Source: Diospyros lotus
Lineage: Eukaryota > Streptophyta > Magnoliopsida > Ericales > Ebenaceae
Length of the DNA stretch: 64,000 bases
Reading direction: 5' to 3'
Assembly: GCF_014633365.1 (NCBI RefSeq)
Contig: NC_068352.1
Span: 868,001 to 932,000 of the forward strand
The notes beneath the pieces were generated by a model that worked only from the letters and a program-made list of their open reading frames with translations, ran no database searches and had not been told where the DNA came from. Positions 54,909 through 64,000 of the stretch are shown piece by piece. The translations under genes were made by a program, and so were the position numbers. Each line of letters opens with the position of its first letter. The stretch's first letter is position 1.

Positions 54909-56346
54909 TGTTAATCTTTTTCTTTCCCGCAAGTGTACGGAATCGTAACAAGTAATATAATGATGAATCAAGTATCGTTCCCACGAGGATTGGTTTTTGG
55001 TCCCTACTTTAACCACTATTAACTTTAATAAGCCACACACAACTCAAAGAATACTCAATGGAAGTTTTATATAAATTAAAACTAACTCACCAAAGGAAAA
55101 CACAAAATAATTCTTTAGGTTTTAAATATGGGAATCTAATGCGCTAGGGTTCATGAATCCACTGTAGTTCTATATTTGGTTTAATCTCTCAGTGATTGAG
55201 TTTTATAATTCTTGCTTTGATCTGAAAATCGATGATCCTAAGTTAATCAAAAGCCTCTCTCGATGGTCAATCGAATCTATGCTCACATATGAGATTAATT
55301 ATCTCTAATTAATCTGCAAATATAAAAACATGCATTTATCCACAATGATCATCAAAATAAGATTTCACAAGGCATAACGGTATCTCTACCTATTATCGAA
55401 CCTTATGTCATTTATTATCAAGTGCTAATCTATATTGAATCTCTCGAAAGCAATATAAATCACAAACACGTTCTAATGGCGGCCAAGCATCAAAACGGAA
55501 TTGGTGCATAACAAACGATCAACTCAAAAGACAAGAATAAAATAAAACCCAAATACTTTTAATTAAACCATCATTGAACTAGGTTTCATCAATCACCCTA
55601 GCCACAAAGTACTTAGCCTAACATAGTTTCAACCAACGAAAAAATAATAAAAACGGAGTTCATGATGTTGCAAAGAATAAAGAACAGAAAAATAAAACCA
55701 AAACCGAAGATCTTCAAGAAAATCTCCCCTTTTTGCCTCAACTTGCCGTCTTCTCCTCCTTCCAAAAAGCTCACCTAATCTCCCAAAAATAAGCCTTTAT
55801 ATAGCTCTCTTTAAGTTATCAAAGTCCTTGACCTTAAAGGAGTCTATTTTCCTTTTATTTGGATCAAAACGGGCTTAAAACGGCCTTGTCACGAAGCTTT
55901 GAACCCTACCGCGGTCCTACCGCGGTATGCTTGTTGCTGCAGACCCGTGAGCTCCAAAAAATAATTCCTAAAGCGGTCCTACAGCGGTATGCATACCGCT
56001 GTAAGACCGTGAGCTCCAGAAACTAAGTCTTATAGCGGTGCTACAGCGGTATGCATACCGCTATAAGCCCGCTAGCCTTCTTCTTTGGCCTCTTGCTTTA
56101 TCATCTTCAACTTCTTGTTTTCGATACTCTTTTGCTTCTTTTTAATTCGAAACCCGACCATGCCTCCAAACTTCATTTCACTCCCATCATGCACAAAAAA
56201 TCACTCTTTTTGCTCCATGTCCGCTTTAACACATGCTCCACATCTACATAACCATATATAGAACCAAATCAAGTAGAAATCATGCTCATTGAATGTATAA
56301 ATGCTAAGTTTATAGACCAAAATAAGTGTATAAAAGACACTTATCA
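54909..56346 (-). repeat. 5' LTR of the Athila-like element
   Basis: 1,438 bp, the same length as the 3' LTR and about 99.5 % identical. It carries the palindrome array at 55914-56078 in a less mutated form. Confidence 0.95.
55914..56078. repeat. Three-unit 62-bp tandem array with palindromic cores (5' LTR)
   Basis: Same array as at 46136-46300. Unit 2 contains a perfect 22-bp palindrome at 55981-56002 and unit 3 a perfect 18-bp one at 56045-56062. Confidence 0.9.
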
Positions 56347-56351
56347 GCAAT

Positions 56352-58735
56352 CACTTTGTCCTCTCCATCATTTAAACTGAATTTTTCATTTTGAACAAGT
56401 GGTGTTGCAACTGATTTACTTTGCTCCAGCTTAAATTTCTTAAGCACATCCCAGACATATAAGAAAAATGCCTCTTTCCATTTGATAAACCTCTATTCTC
56501 AAGAAGTAATTCATTAATCCCAAGTCAGACATCTCAAACTCTTGTTGCATCTCTTTCTTAAATTTTTTCAACTGCTGAAAATCACTTCCTGTTACCAACA
56601 TATCATCCACATACAAAGATACAATCAATCATTCACCATTTTCCCAGTCTTTGACATATAAAGTAGCCTTATTTTCACTCCTCTTAAATGCTTGATGGAT
56701 CAAGTGAGAGTCAATTCTTGAATACCAAGCCTGAGGGGCCTGTTTCAGACCATACAATGCCTTCTTTAATCTGTAAACTTTGTCTTCATGACCTGTGACT
56801 TCAAATCCTTGAGGCTGATGCACATAAATCTCTTCCTCAAGAATGCCATTTAAAAAAGCAGACTTGACATCCAAGTGATACACATTCCAACCATTTTTTG
56901 CAGCAAGGGCAAGCAATAATCTGATGGTATCATGCCTGGCCACTGGTGCAAACGTTGCGCCATAATCCACTCCAGCCATTTGTGCATACCCTCTCACCAC
57001 TAGCCTGCCTTTGTACTTGAAAATAGAACCATCAGGATTCAACTTTGTTTTAAAGACCCATTTGACACCAATCACATTCTTTCCCTTTGGTTTGCTGGTG
57101 AGCTCCCAAGTTTTATTCTTTTCAATCATGGCAATCTCCTCCACCATTGCTTTCTGCCATTCTTCATGTTTGGAAGCTTCAAGAAAATCAACTGGTTCTG
57201 AAGCAGCTATATTACAACTTTCATAAATCTCATAGAGAGATTTAGTCTTTAGAGGTGGTGAATCCAGGTCTAAATCGTCATCCCCATCAGCATCCACACC
57301 ATTGTCATTTGCAGCAAAAGATTTGGAATTAGGTGCTCCTCCTGAGTTGGAATTTTGAGAAAAAAATATAGTTTGTTTCTCCATTGTATTTTTATCCCAA
57401 TTCCAAAAAGCAGATTCATCAACTTAAACATCTCTAGAAATCAAGATTTTCTACTTCTTCAAATTGTAAATTTGGTATCCTTTGGATTATGCTGCATAAC
57501 CCAAAAAAATACCCAGTTCAGCCTTTTCATCCAATTTACTTCTTCGCATAGCTGGGACATGTACATAACAGATTGAACCAAAGATCTTCAAATGTTCAAC
57601 AGATGGCTTTGAGCCAAACCATGCTTCATATGGCATCATCCCCTTTACAGACCTTGTTATGAGCCTGTTGAGAAGATAGTCAGCTGTATTAACAGCTTTA
57701 ACCCAAAAATATCTAGGCAAATTCTTCTCAACCATCATGCACCTAGCCATCTCCACCACAGTTCGATTTTTCCATTCTGACACCCTATTCTGCTGTGGAG
57801 TATAGACTACTGTTAATTGATGATTGATGCTTGCAGCTTCACAAAAAATTTGAAATTCACCAGACTTGTATTCCATGCCATTATCTGATCTCAAGGTCCT
57901 GATGTTACAGTTACTCTGCTTTTCAACAAAAACTTTGAATTTTTTGAAAATAGAGAAAATCTCATACTTGTTAGCCATAAAATAAACCCATACCATTCTT
58001 GTAAGATCATCAATGAACAAGATAAAAAACTTGCTCCCATTGAAAGAAAGAATGCTTATTGGACCACAAATATTAGTATGCACTAGCTCAAGTTTGTTTG
58101 TTGCCTGCCAAACCTTGTTGAGAGGAAAGACTTTTCTAGTCATCTTAACCTTTTGACAAGATTCACAAACCTTATCACTTTAGTAACTGCAGGCATATCC
58201 CTCACAAAATCATTTTTCTCCATAAACTTTAAAGACTTCTGATTATAGTGCCCAAAACGTCTATGCCACAGCCAAGTTTCATCAGTTTTAGTACTATAAA
58301 CATGTTGGGTAGCCGAGTTAAAATCAAGTGGAAAGCTATCATCAACCATTTTTGCTCTTACAATTTCACAGTCATCACCATCAAAAATAGTACAAAATTC
58401 ACCTTTAAAATTTAATTAATAGCCTTTCTTCAACATTTTCGCCACACTCAATAGATTTTGATCTAGGCTAGGACATAAAGGACATCAGAAATGAACTTTG
58501 TACCTTTTTTAGTCTCTACAACAACAGTTCCTCTGCCCTTAGTTTGCACAAAATCTCCATTTCCCAACTTCACCTTGATTTTGTTTGGCCTGTCAAGTGA
58601 AGCAAACATAGAAACATCACACGCCATGTGGCTAGTACAACCACTATCAATAAGCCATAGATTTCTGCCAAATGAATGAGGAGATGAAATAGCCATGAAC
58701 AAATGCTCATCAGGTTGTGGTTGATTATCAGCCAT
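56352..58735 (-). pseudogene. Decayed Copia pol, 5' part (protease, integrase, most of RT)
   Basis: Read on the minus strand in order: 58735-58463 protease (LWLIDSGCTSHM); 58349-58140 integrase zinc region (WLWHRRFGHYNQ); 58143-57487 integrase core (LVHTNICGP, RSDNGMEYKSGEF, TPQQNRVSEWKNR); 57384-56629 RT (KYKGRLVVRGYAQ, YHLDVKSAFLNGILEEEIY, YGLKQAPQAWYSRID); 56628-56440 (SLYVDDMLVTGSDF). Stops and frameshifts separate these pieces, for example TAA after LGYAA and TGA before LIVSLYVDD. The Athila insertion interrupts it at 56346/45131. Confidence 0.88.
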
Positions 58736-58753
58736 ATTGACCTGTTCAATAGG

Positions 58754-59677
58754 CTACTGTTTATATTGATCCATCTTCAATCTGCAGTATCTTTCAATAT
58801 GCTCATATTTGTTGCAAAATCTACACTGGTACTGAGGTTTACCCTTGTAAAAGCAATCTTTCTCTAGGTGATTGGTTGTTTTGCAAATTCCACATGGTGG
58901 GAACTTACCGTTCTTTTGAGGTTCTGTAGAAGCCTTCCCTTTACTTTCCTTATCACCAGCAGATTTCTTACCACCATTTTTCTTGTATTTATGCTTTAAG
59001 ACCAATGCTTCTTCAACAGTTTCTTCTAACCTCATAGAGGTCCTTTGCTCTTGTGCTTGCAATTTGCTAATAAGCTCTGCAACTGACAAATGTTTCAAGT
59101 CGCAAGATTCCTCAATTGCTGAAATCTTGGACTCAAACCTGTTTGGCAAGCTAATCAACATTTTCTCTACCACTTTTGAATCTTCAAATGCTTCTCCATA
59201 AAGTCAAATTTGATTCACAAGCTGTAAGAGTTTTGAAGAGTACTCATTGATTGTCTCCCCATCTTTCATTCTTAACATTTCATATTCTCTTTTGAGAGCT
59301 AACAACTTGATTGTCTTTACTCGATCATTGCCTTCAAACTCTTCTTTCAGTTTATCCCATACTTCTTTTGGTGATTCACAAGCCATTATCCTTGTGAAGA
59401 TTACATCTGAAATTGCCGAGTGTATGATAGCCAATGCCTTGGGTTTCTTTGCTAAATCATCTTCATACTTCTTAATTTGTGCCAATGTTGGGTTTTGTCT
59501 AAGAGGAGCAGGATCATCGTCATTCTCAACAACTTCCCACAAACTCAAGGCCCTTAGATAAGCTCTCATTTTGATAGCCCATACTTGATAATTTTCTCCA
59601 GTGAAGATTGGAGGATTAGGAGCAGAAAAATTGCTGGATGCCATTGGAGAAAAAAAATGAGCAGCACACTGATTCAC
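58754..59677 (-). pseudogene. Decayed Copia gag
   Basis: The first piece (59677-59204) contains SAPNPPIFTGENYQVW, IFTRIMACESPKEVWDKLKEEFEGNDRVK and EYEMLRMKDGETINEYSSKL. It ends in TGA where a CGA would continue into the second piece (59173-58754), which holds the knuckle CGICKTTNHLEKDC and a partial second one (CRFCNKYEHIERYC). The overall gag architecture resembles that of the young Copia at 37758, so the two belong to related lineages. The likely true start is the internal ATG at MASSNFSAPN (59641-59643). Confidence 0.85.
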
Positions 59678-59705
59678 TCAATAATCACAACCCCTTAAGA
59701 AGAAA

Positions 59706-59717
59706 GCTTTGATACCA
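59706..59717 (-). other. Primer-binding site of the decayed Copia
   Basis: Minus-strand TGGTATCAAAGC, two bases inside the 5' LTR. It is the tRNA-Met-type site with one change from the young Copia. Confidence 0.85.
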
Positions 59718-59719
59718 TT

Positions 59720-60008
59720 TGTGAAAAACTGCAACACAAAAATAAATTGAACGGGAGGAGAACCATTCTATTGATTACATGAGAAACTTATGTACTATTG
59801 ATTACATGAGAGAAAGTGTGAAATAACTACCTCCACTACTTCTAACTACCTAACATGACCTTAACCACGATCTTAAAATCAAGCAACTACACAATAACTA
59901 AATTGACTAAGTAAAAACATAAAAAATATTAAAAACATAAAATGACAATTGATTCTCTGTGGAGAGTAACAGCTGGCCTTCTCTGCAAAAAGTCTCAAAA
60001 CATCAACA
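59720..60008 (-). repeat. 5' LTR of the decayed Copia
   Basis: 289 bp. It ends 153 bp from the ABCB stop codon and lies in the same transcriptional direction as that gene. Confidence 0.9.
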
Positions 60009-60161
60009 ATCTTCAAGCTTTAACCTGTCATCTTTTTCCATCTCCAACATCTTCCTTATTTTATTTACAAAAATTAAGGATGAGACGAGTCCTCAAATCA
60101 TAGGTATATGATATGAGAAGATCAACAATTCCGGTGGAGCTGTGCATGCTAATGCCGCAAG

Positions 60162-63100
60162 TCATCGGTATGGGGAGCTGCTGCCTTGCAGCTTCACAAG
60201 AGAATAGTATGCCCCACCGCGTCCCAATGAAAGTAGATCAGAATGTGAGCCCTCCTCCACCACTCTTCCATTGTTGATCACTGCTATGGTGTTTGATCTC
60301 TGAATCGTGGAAAGCCTGTGAGCCACCACAACACATGTTCTTCCGACCATCATCTTCTCCAGTGCTTCTTGAACTAGGCTCTCTGACACACTGTCAAGCG
60401 CACTGGTCGCCTCATCCAGCAGCAGAATTGCTGGGTTCTTTAGTATCGCCCGAGCCAGTGCTATTCTTTGTTTCTGCCCCCCTGATAGCTGCATCCCTCT
60501 CTCTCCACAGAAAGTATTGTATCCGTCTGTCATGCCACTGAAAGTGAAGAAGAAATGCTGGGGCTAAGCTTGTTTCCATAAAATGAAATTGACAAAGACT
60601 GAATTCTATGTAACTTTGCATACCTGATGAATTCATGAGCATTGGCAAGCCTTGCAGCGTTCCTTATCTCGGATTCCTTGGCATCCTCTTTCCCGTAGGC
60701 AATGTTCTCGCTAATAGTACCAGCAAACAAGGTTGGCTCCTGGCTAACTAAAGCGATGTGTGATCTTAGGCTTCTCAGGTTATAGTCCTTTATATCCGTT
60801 TCATCTATGAACACAGATCCCTTCAGGGGATCATAAAACCTCTCTATAAGCCCGATAATGGTGGATTTGCCAGACCCGCTTTGTCCCACTAGTGCAACAG
60901 TAGTTCCTGCTGCAATTTTGAGGCCAAGGCCCTTGAAGATAAACTGATTAGGACGTGATGGGTATGCGAAGAACACATTTTCCAGCACTATGCGGCCCGT
61001 AATTGATATCTTATTAGTTTCAAGCCCCCATGAGTTCTCCGGTGAAATCTCACTGCTCCTGTCCAGGATTGCAAAGACTGACCTCACAGCAGCGCTTCCC
61101 CGAGATAAATCTTTAGTCATGCTTCCAGCCTCTGCAATGGTATAGGCAGTGAATAGCAGTGCCAAGAAAGCCTGGAAAAGGCGTTCTGGAGTTATCAATC
61201 CTTGCACTAGAAGTCTCCCCCCGTACCAGTAAGCTAAAGCCGTGGAAGCTGCAGCCAGGAATTGGGAGCTAAACAAGCCAATACCCGAAAACCAGGATTG
61301 TCTAACACTCTCCTTCTTGGGGCCTTCTAAGCTGTCTCGAAACAACCCCAGAATTCTCTTCTGGGAAGAGAAGGCACTTATTGTTCTGTGGTTAATGACA
61401 GCTTCACTTGCTAGCTGGCTTCCTTCCTTTTGCGCCTTTCGAGCTTTTCCAGACAGACTCTTCATCAAAACACTCCTCGAGTAAAAGCTTCCTATCAGTA
61501 ACGGCTGCGTTGCCATCATCACAAGGGCTAGTCTCCAGGTGAGCACTAGCCCCAGCACATAGGCAAAAGTTGCACCAAAAAATGCTTGAGCCAGCAATGA
61601 CATTCGGTCACCGACAAGAGAGCGAACCATGTTAGCTTCTGCGGATAACCTTGCACAGATGGCTGCACTAGTGTTCTCATCTTCATCATACCATCCAATC
61701 TCAAAAGTCATCAGCTTGTCAAGCAGTTTCTCCCGAACCCGTTTCGTTAGCGTTTCTCCCATGACTGCGAAATTGTAGTGTTGAAGGACATTGGTAGCGA
61801 AATTGAAAACTCCAAGAGCTATAAAAATGAGGGAGTAAACTCTTGCATCAGACCTGATGCTGGATTTATCTGTGTGGAAGTAAACAGAGATCAGTCCTCC
61901 AACACAGTAAGCGTTTATAGGCTGAACTGTGCCGGAGCCAACAGCCCCTATGCATCCAATCAGGGCTCTACCCCATTCTGGTGCATTCATTTTCAGCAAG
62001 CGCCATTGGGAAGGGGTTGGCTTGATTGGTCTGTCCAAGTACTCATCTTCACTTTCATAAGAAGCCTCGAACTGGACAGAGTAAGGTGCACTCATGGAAA
62101 GTGCAGGGCTAAATGGCTGCAGAACCGGGCTTGATCTCGTGCTCATTGGACTGCTTGGAACAACTATCTTGTAGTTATTTCTCGTATTGCTGGACATTGG
62201 ACTCAACGGGCTTGGTGGAACGCCACTGGCCTTGTATACATTACTCAAAGGACTCGGTGGTGGAACACTACTCGCGTTATATACGTTTCTTTCTACTACT
62301 AGACCGGGAATACCATTTGAAACTTCTTGTTCCATAGCTGATTGCTGCAACTGCACCATTCTGAAGTATTCTCCATCGTTCATTTGCATCAGTTCTTCAT
62401 GTGTACCCGATTCAACTACTTTCCCCGACTGTAGCAGGACAATCAAATTGGCCATTCTGATTGTGGAGAGACGGTGAGCGATGACTACTGTTGTCCTTCC
62501 TACCATAGCCTGATCAATGGCATTCTGTACAACTCTTTCAGATTGCACATCTAGTGCACTTGTGGCTTCATCAAGTAACAAGATTTTTGGATCCCTGATC
62601 AAAGCCCTGGCTATGGCTATCCTTTGCTTTTGCCCTCCTGACAATTGAACTCCAAATTGGCCAACCTGAAATCCACAAGGAAATACAAGTAAAGTACTTG
62701 CAGCTATCGACAGCATTATAAGAGTCTTTCAAACCTCTTATCTGGTGACAACAGACAGCAACCTGACATTATTGAGTTTTTGTGGATGGAAATCAACTTA
62801 CTTGAGTCTCATATGCCTCTGGCAACTTAACAATGAAATCGTGAGCATTGGCAGCTTTTGCAGCTGCAACTAGATCTTCCATTGATGCTCCTTCCTTGCC
62901 AAACAGTATATTCTCTTTTATGGATGTTGCAAACAGGACTGGTTCTTGATTAACCAGACCCATTTGTGATCTCAACCATTTGAGATGAAGTCTGTTTATT
63001 TTGTATCCATCCAAGAGAATTTCACCTTCGGTGGGATCATAGAATCTTTCGAGCAATGAAATGATTGTGGACTTCCCCGAACCACTTCCCCCAACTATGC

Positions 63101-63924
63101 CTACAGTTTTCCCAGCTGGAACTCGAAGCTCCAAACCTTGTAAGATCAGAGTATCAGGTCTCGATGGGTAACTGAAATACACACCCTTGAATTCTATTTC
63201 CCCCCGAACATACGATAAAGCTTTCCCCTTCTTGTCTTCCGAGTCAATGGTAGGTTCATGATCGATCATCTCAATCATCCGAGCAGCAGCAGCCGTAGCC
63301 TCAGTTATGGCAGTGAGATGTGGAAGTGCAGTCAGTATATTCCTGCAAGAGTGAAACTGTTAAAAAGAGTTTGGAATCATCTATGGACGAGTGAAGGTAG
63401 TCCATCATCAAATCTGCAGTTGTATGTATATGTGCAGACAGAAAGCGAAAGGCTGTAACAACTCACAATCCTCCCATGAGGACATTGAATCCGGCTACAA
63501 AGATGTCGCCGCCCTTTTCCCCTTTCTTGCTGACGAGAATCGATCCAACCCACGCCTGGAAACCCCAACTAACGTAAATAACTCCCATGCTTCCCATCAT
63601 CAACCCCCTTGCAAACCCTTGCTTGATTCCTAGCTTCATGGTCTTCTCAAGTGCTCTGCTGAATCTTTCAAGTGTTTGATGCTCCCCAACGTAAGAATAT
63701 ACAGTTCTTATAGAGGAAATCGCCTGCTCGGCAATGCTACCAGCAACAGCATAAGATTCAATCGTCTTCATACCGATGTCCAGCATGAGCGTCCCGAACC
63801 CTAGTCCAGGGACAATGAACATTATGGTGAATGGAATAGCAGCCAGTGTGAGCTTCCATGACAGGATGAAGGCAAATATAAGGCAGAAGAAGAAGGATGA
63901 CAGGGCAGCAAGGCAGTCTGGTAT
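60162..63924 (-). CDS. ABCB-type full transporter (MDR/P-glycoprotein, ABCB15-like), N-terminus beyond window
   Basis: Minus-strand exons 63924-63467, 63342-62802, 62665-60624 and 60537-60162 join in phase to 1,138 residues; family members are usually about 1,230-1,280, so roughly the first 100 residues are missing. In order: end of membrane domain 1 ([28 protein letters not shown]); ATP-binding domain 1 with Walker [10 protein letters not shown], signature [10 protein letters not shown] and Walker [13 protein letters not shown]; a Ser/Pro-rich linker; membrane domain 2; and ATP-binding domain 2 with [22 protein letters not shown] and [12 protein letters not shown]. All nucleotide-binding motifs are intact. 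ABCB proteins are membrane exporters; several plant members move auxin or alkaloids, but the substrate here cannot be told. It probably works in the plasma membrane. A Copia LTR lies 153 bp after the stop codon. Confidence 0.93.
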
Positions 63925-64000
63925 CTGCAAGCAACAACAACAGCCATCTCTCAGTTTCCTAAACTAAATGCCAATGAGGAAGAAGAGATTCATATCGGAA

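Larger units (their letters stand above)
45131..56346 (-). mobile_element. Athila-like Ty3/Gypsy retrotransposon, nested in Copia, TSD GCAAT
   Basis: 11,216 bp with LTRs of 1,438 bp each (54909-56346 is 5', 45131-46568 is 3') and exact TSDs GCAAT at 45126-45130 and 56347-56351. The primer site TGGCGCCGTTGCCGGGGA next to the 5' LTR and the TTTGGGGGTATT tract before the 3' LTR are hallmarks of Athila-group elements. A gag-pol frame is followed by a second ORF in the env position and long non-coding spacers. The LTRs differ at about seven positions, so it is recent. Confidence 0.95.
44157..60008 (-). mobile_element. Decayed Ty1/Copia retrotransposon, split by a nested Athila-like element, TSD ATCTT
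   Basis: The outer element has LTRs at 59720-60008 (5') and 44157-44450 (3') and exact TSDs ATCTT at 44152-44156 and 60009-60013. Without the nested Gypsy it is about 4.6 kb, normal for Copia. Gag and pol are readable in order on the minus strand but are broken by many stops and frameshifts. The LTRs differ at about a dozen bases plus indels, so it is clearly older than both the young Copia at 37433 and the Athila element inside it. Confidence 0.93.

Overview
This is nuclear DNA from a plant, most likely a woody eudicot. The genes have many GT-AG introns, the background is AT-rich, and plant Copia, Athila-type Gypsy, Mutator-like, hAT-like and Harbinger-like elements are abundant. The species cannot be told from the sequence.

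Four host genes can be supported. (1) 135-14272 (+) is the 3' part of a PPR gene related to Arabidopsis At4g04790/At4g21880; ten exons are visible and one intron is 8.2 kb. (2) 15076-15735 (-) is a single-exon gene for a 219-residue protein that looks plastid-targeted; its function is not recognised. (3) 16814-25933 (+) is a complete 13-exon gene for FIE, the WD40 (ESC/EED-type) subunit of Polycomb Repressive Complex 2, 371 residues. (4) 60162-63924 (-) is most of an ABCB (MDR/P-glycoprotein) full transporter whose N-terminal coding part lies beyond the window edge. These genes do not form a pathway.

Transposable elements account for much of the rest. The large PPR intron (4492-12721) holds a 3.0-kb solo LTR (5359-8389), a non-autonomous LTR element (8398-11435) that carries a decayed, intronless piece of plastid dihydrolipoyl dehydrogenase and was itself hit by a 625-bp hAT-type element (9917-10541), and a second solo LTR (11564-12164). 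FIE intron 3 holds head-to-head Copia LTRs and an RT/RNase H remnant (17748-20868). FIE intron 8 holds a Harbinger-like element, and a 1.65-kb Mutator-like element lies just downstream of FIE.

From 28 to 37 kb there are two FIE-derived fragments, several MITEs and a 2.6-kb imperfect fold-back repeat. A young, nearly intact Copia element occupies 37433-41930. An older decayed Copia (44157-60008) is split by an 11.2-kb Athila-like Gypsy element (45131-56346) with 1,438-bp LTRs, a gag-pol frame broken by only two stop codons, and a second env-position ORF. This Athila element has a 62-bp-period array of GCATGC-centred palindromes in each LTR and a related array inside the element, which is the most unusual non-coding structure seen.

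Exon boundaries were set by splice sites, reading phase and remembered family conservation; no search was run. Element ends were set by target-site duplications (TSDs), most of which are exact.
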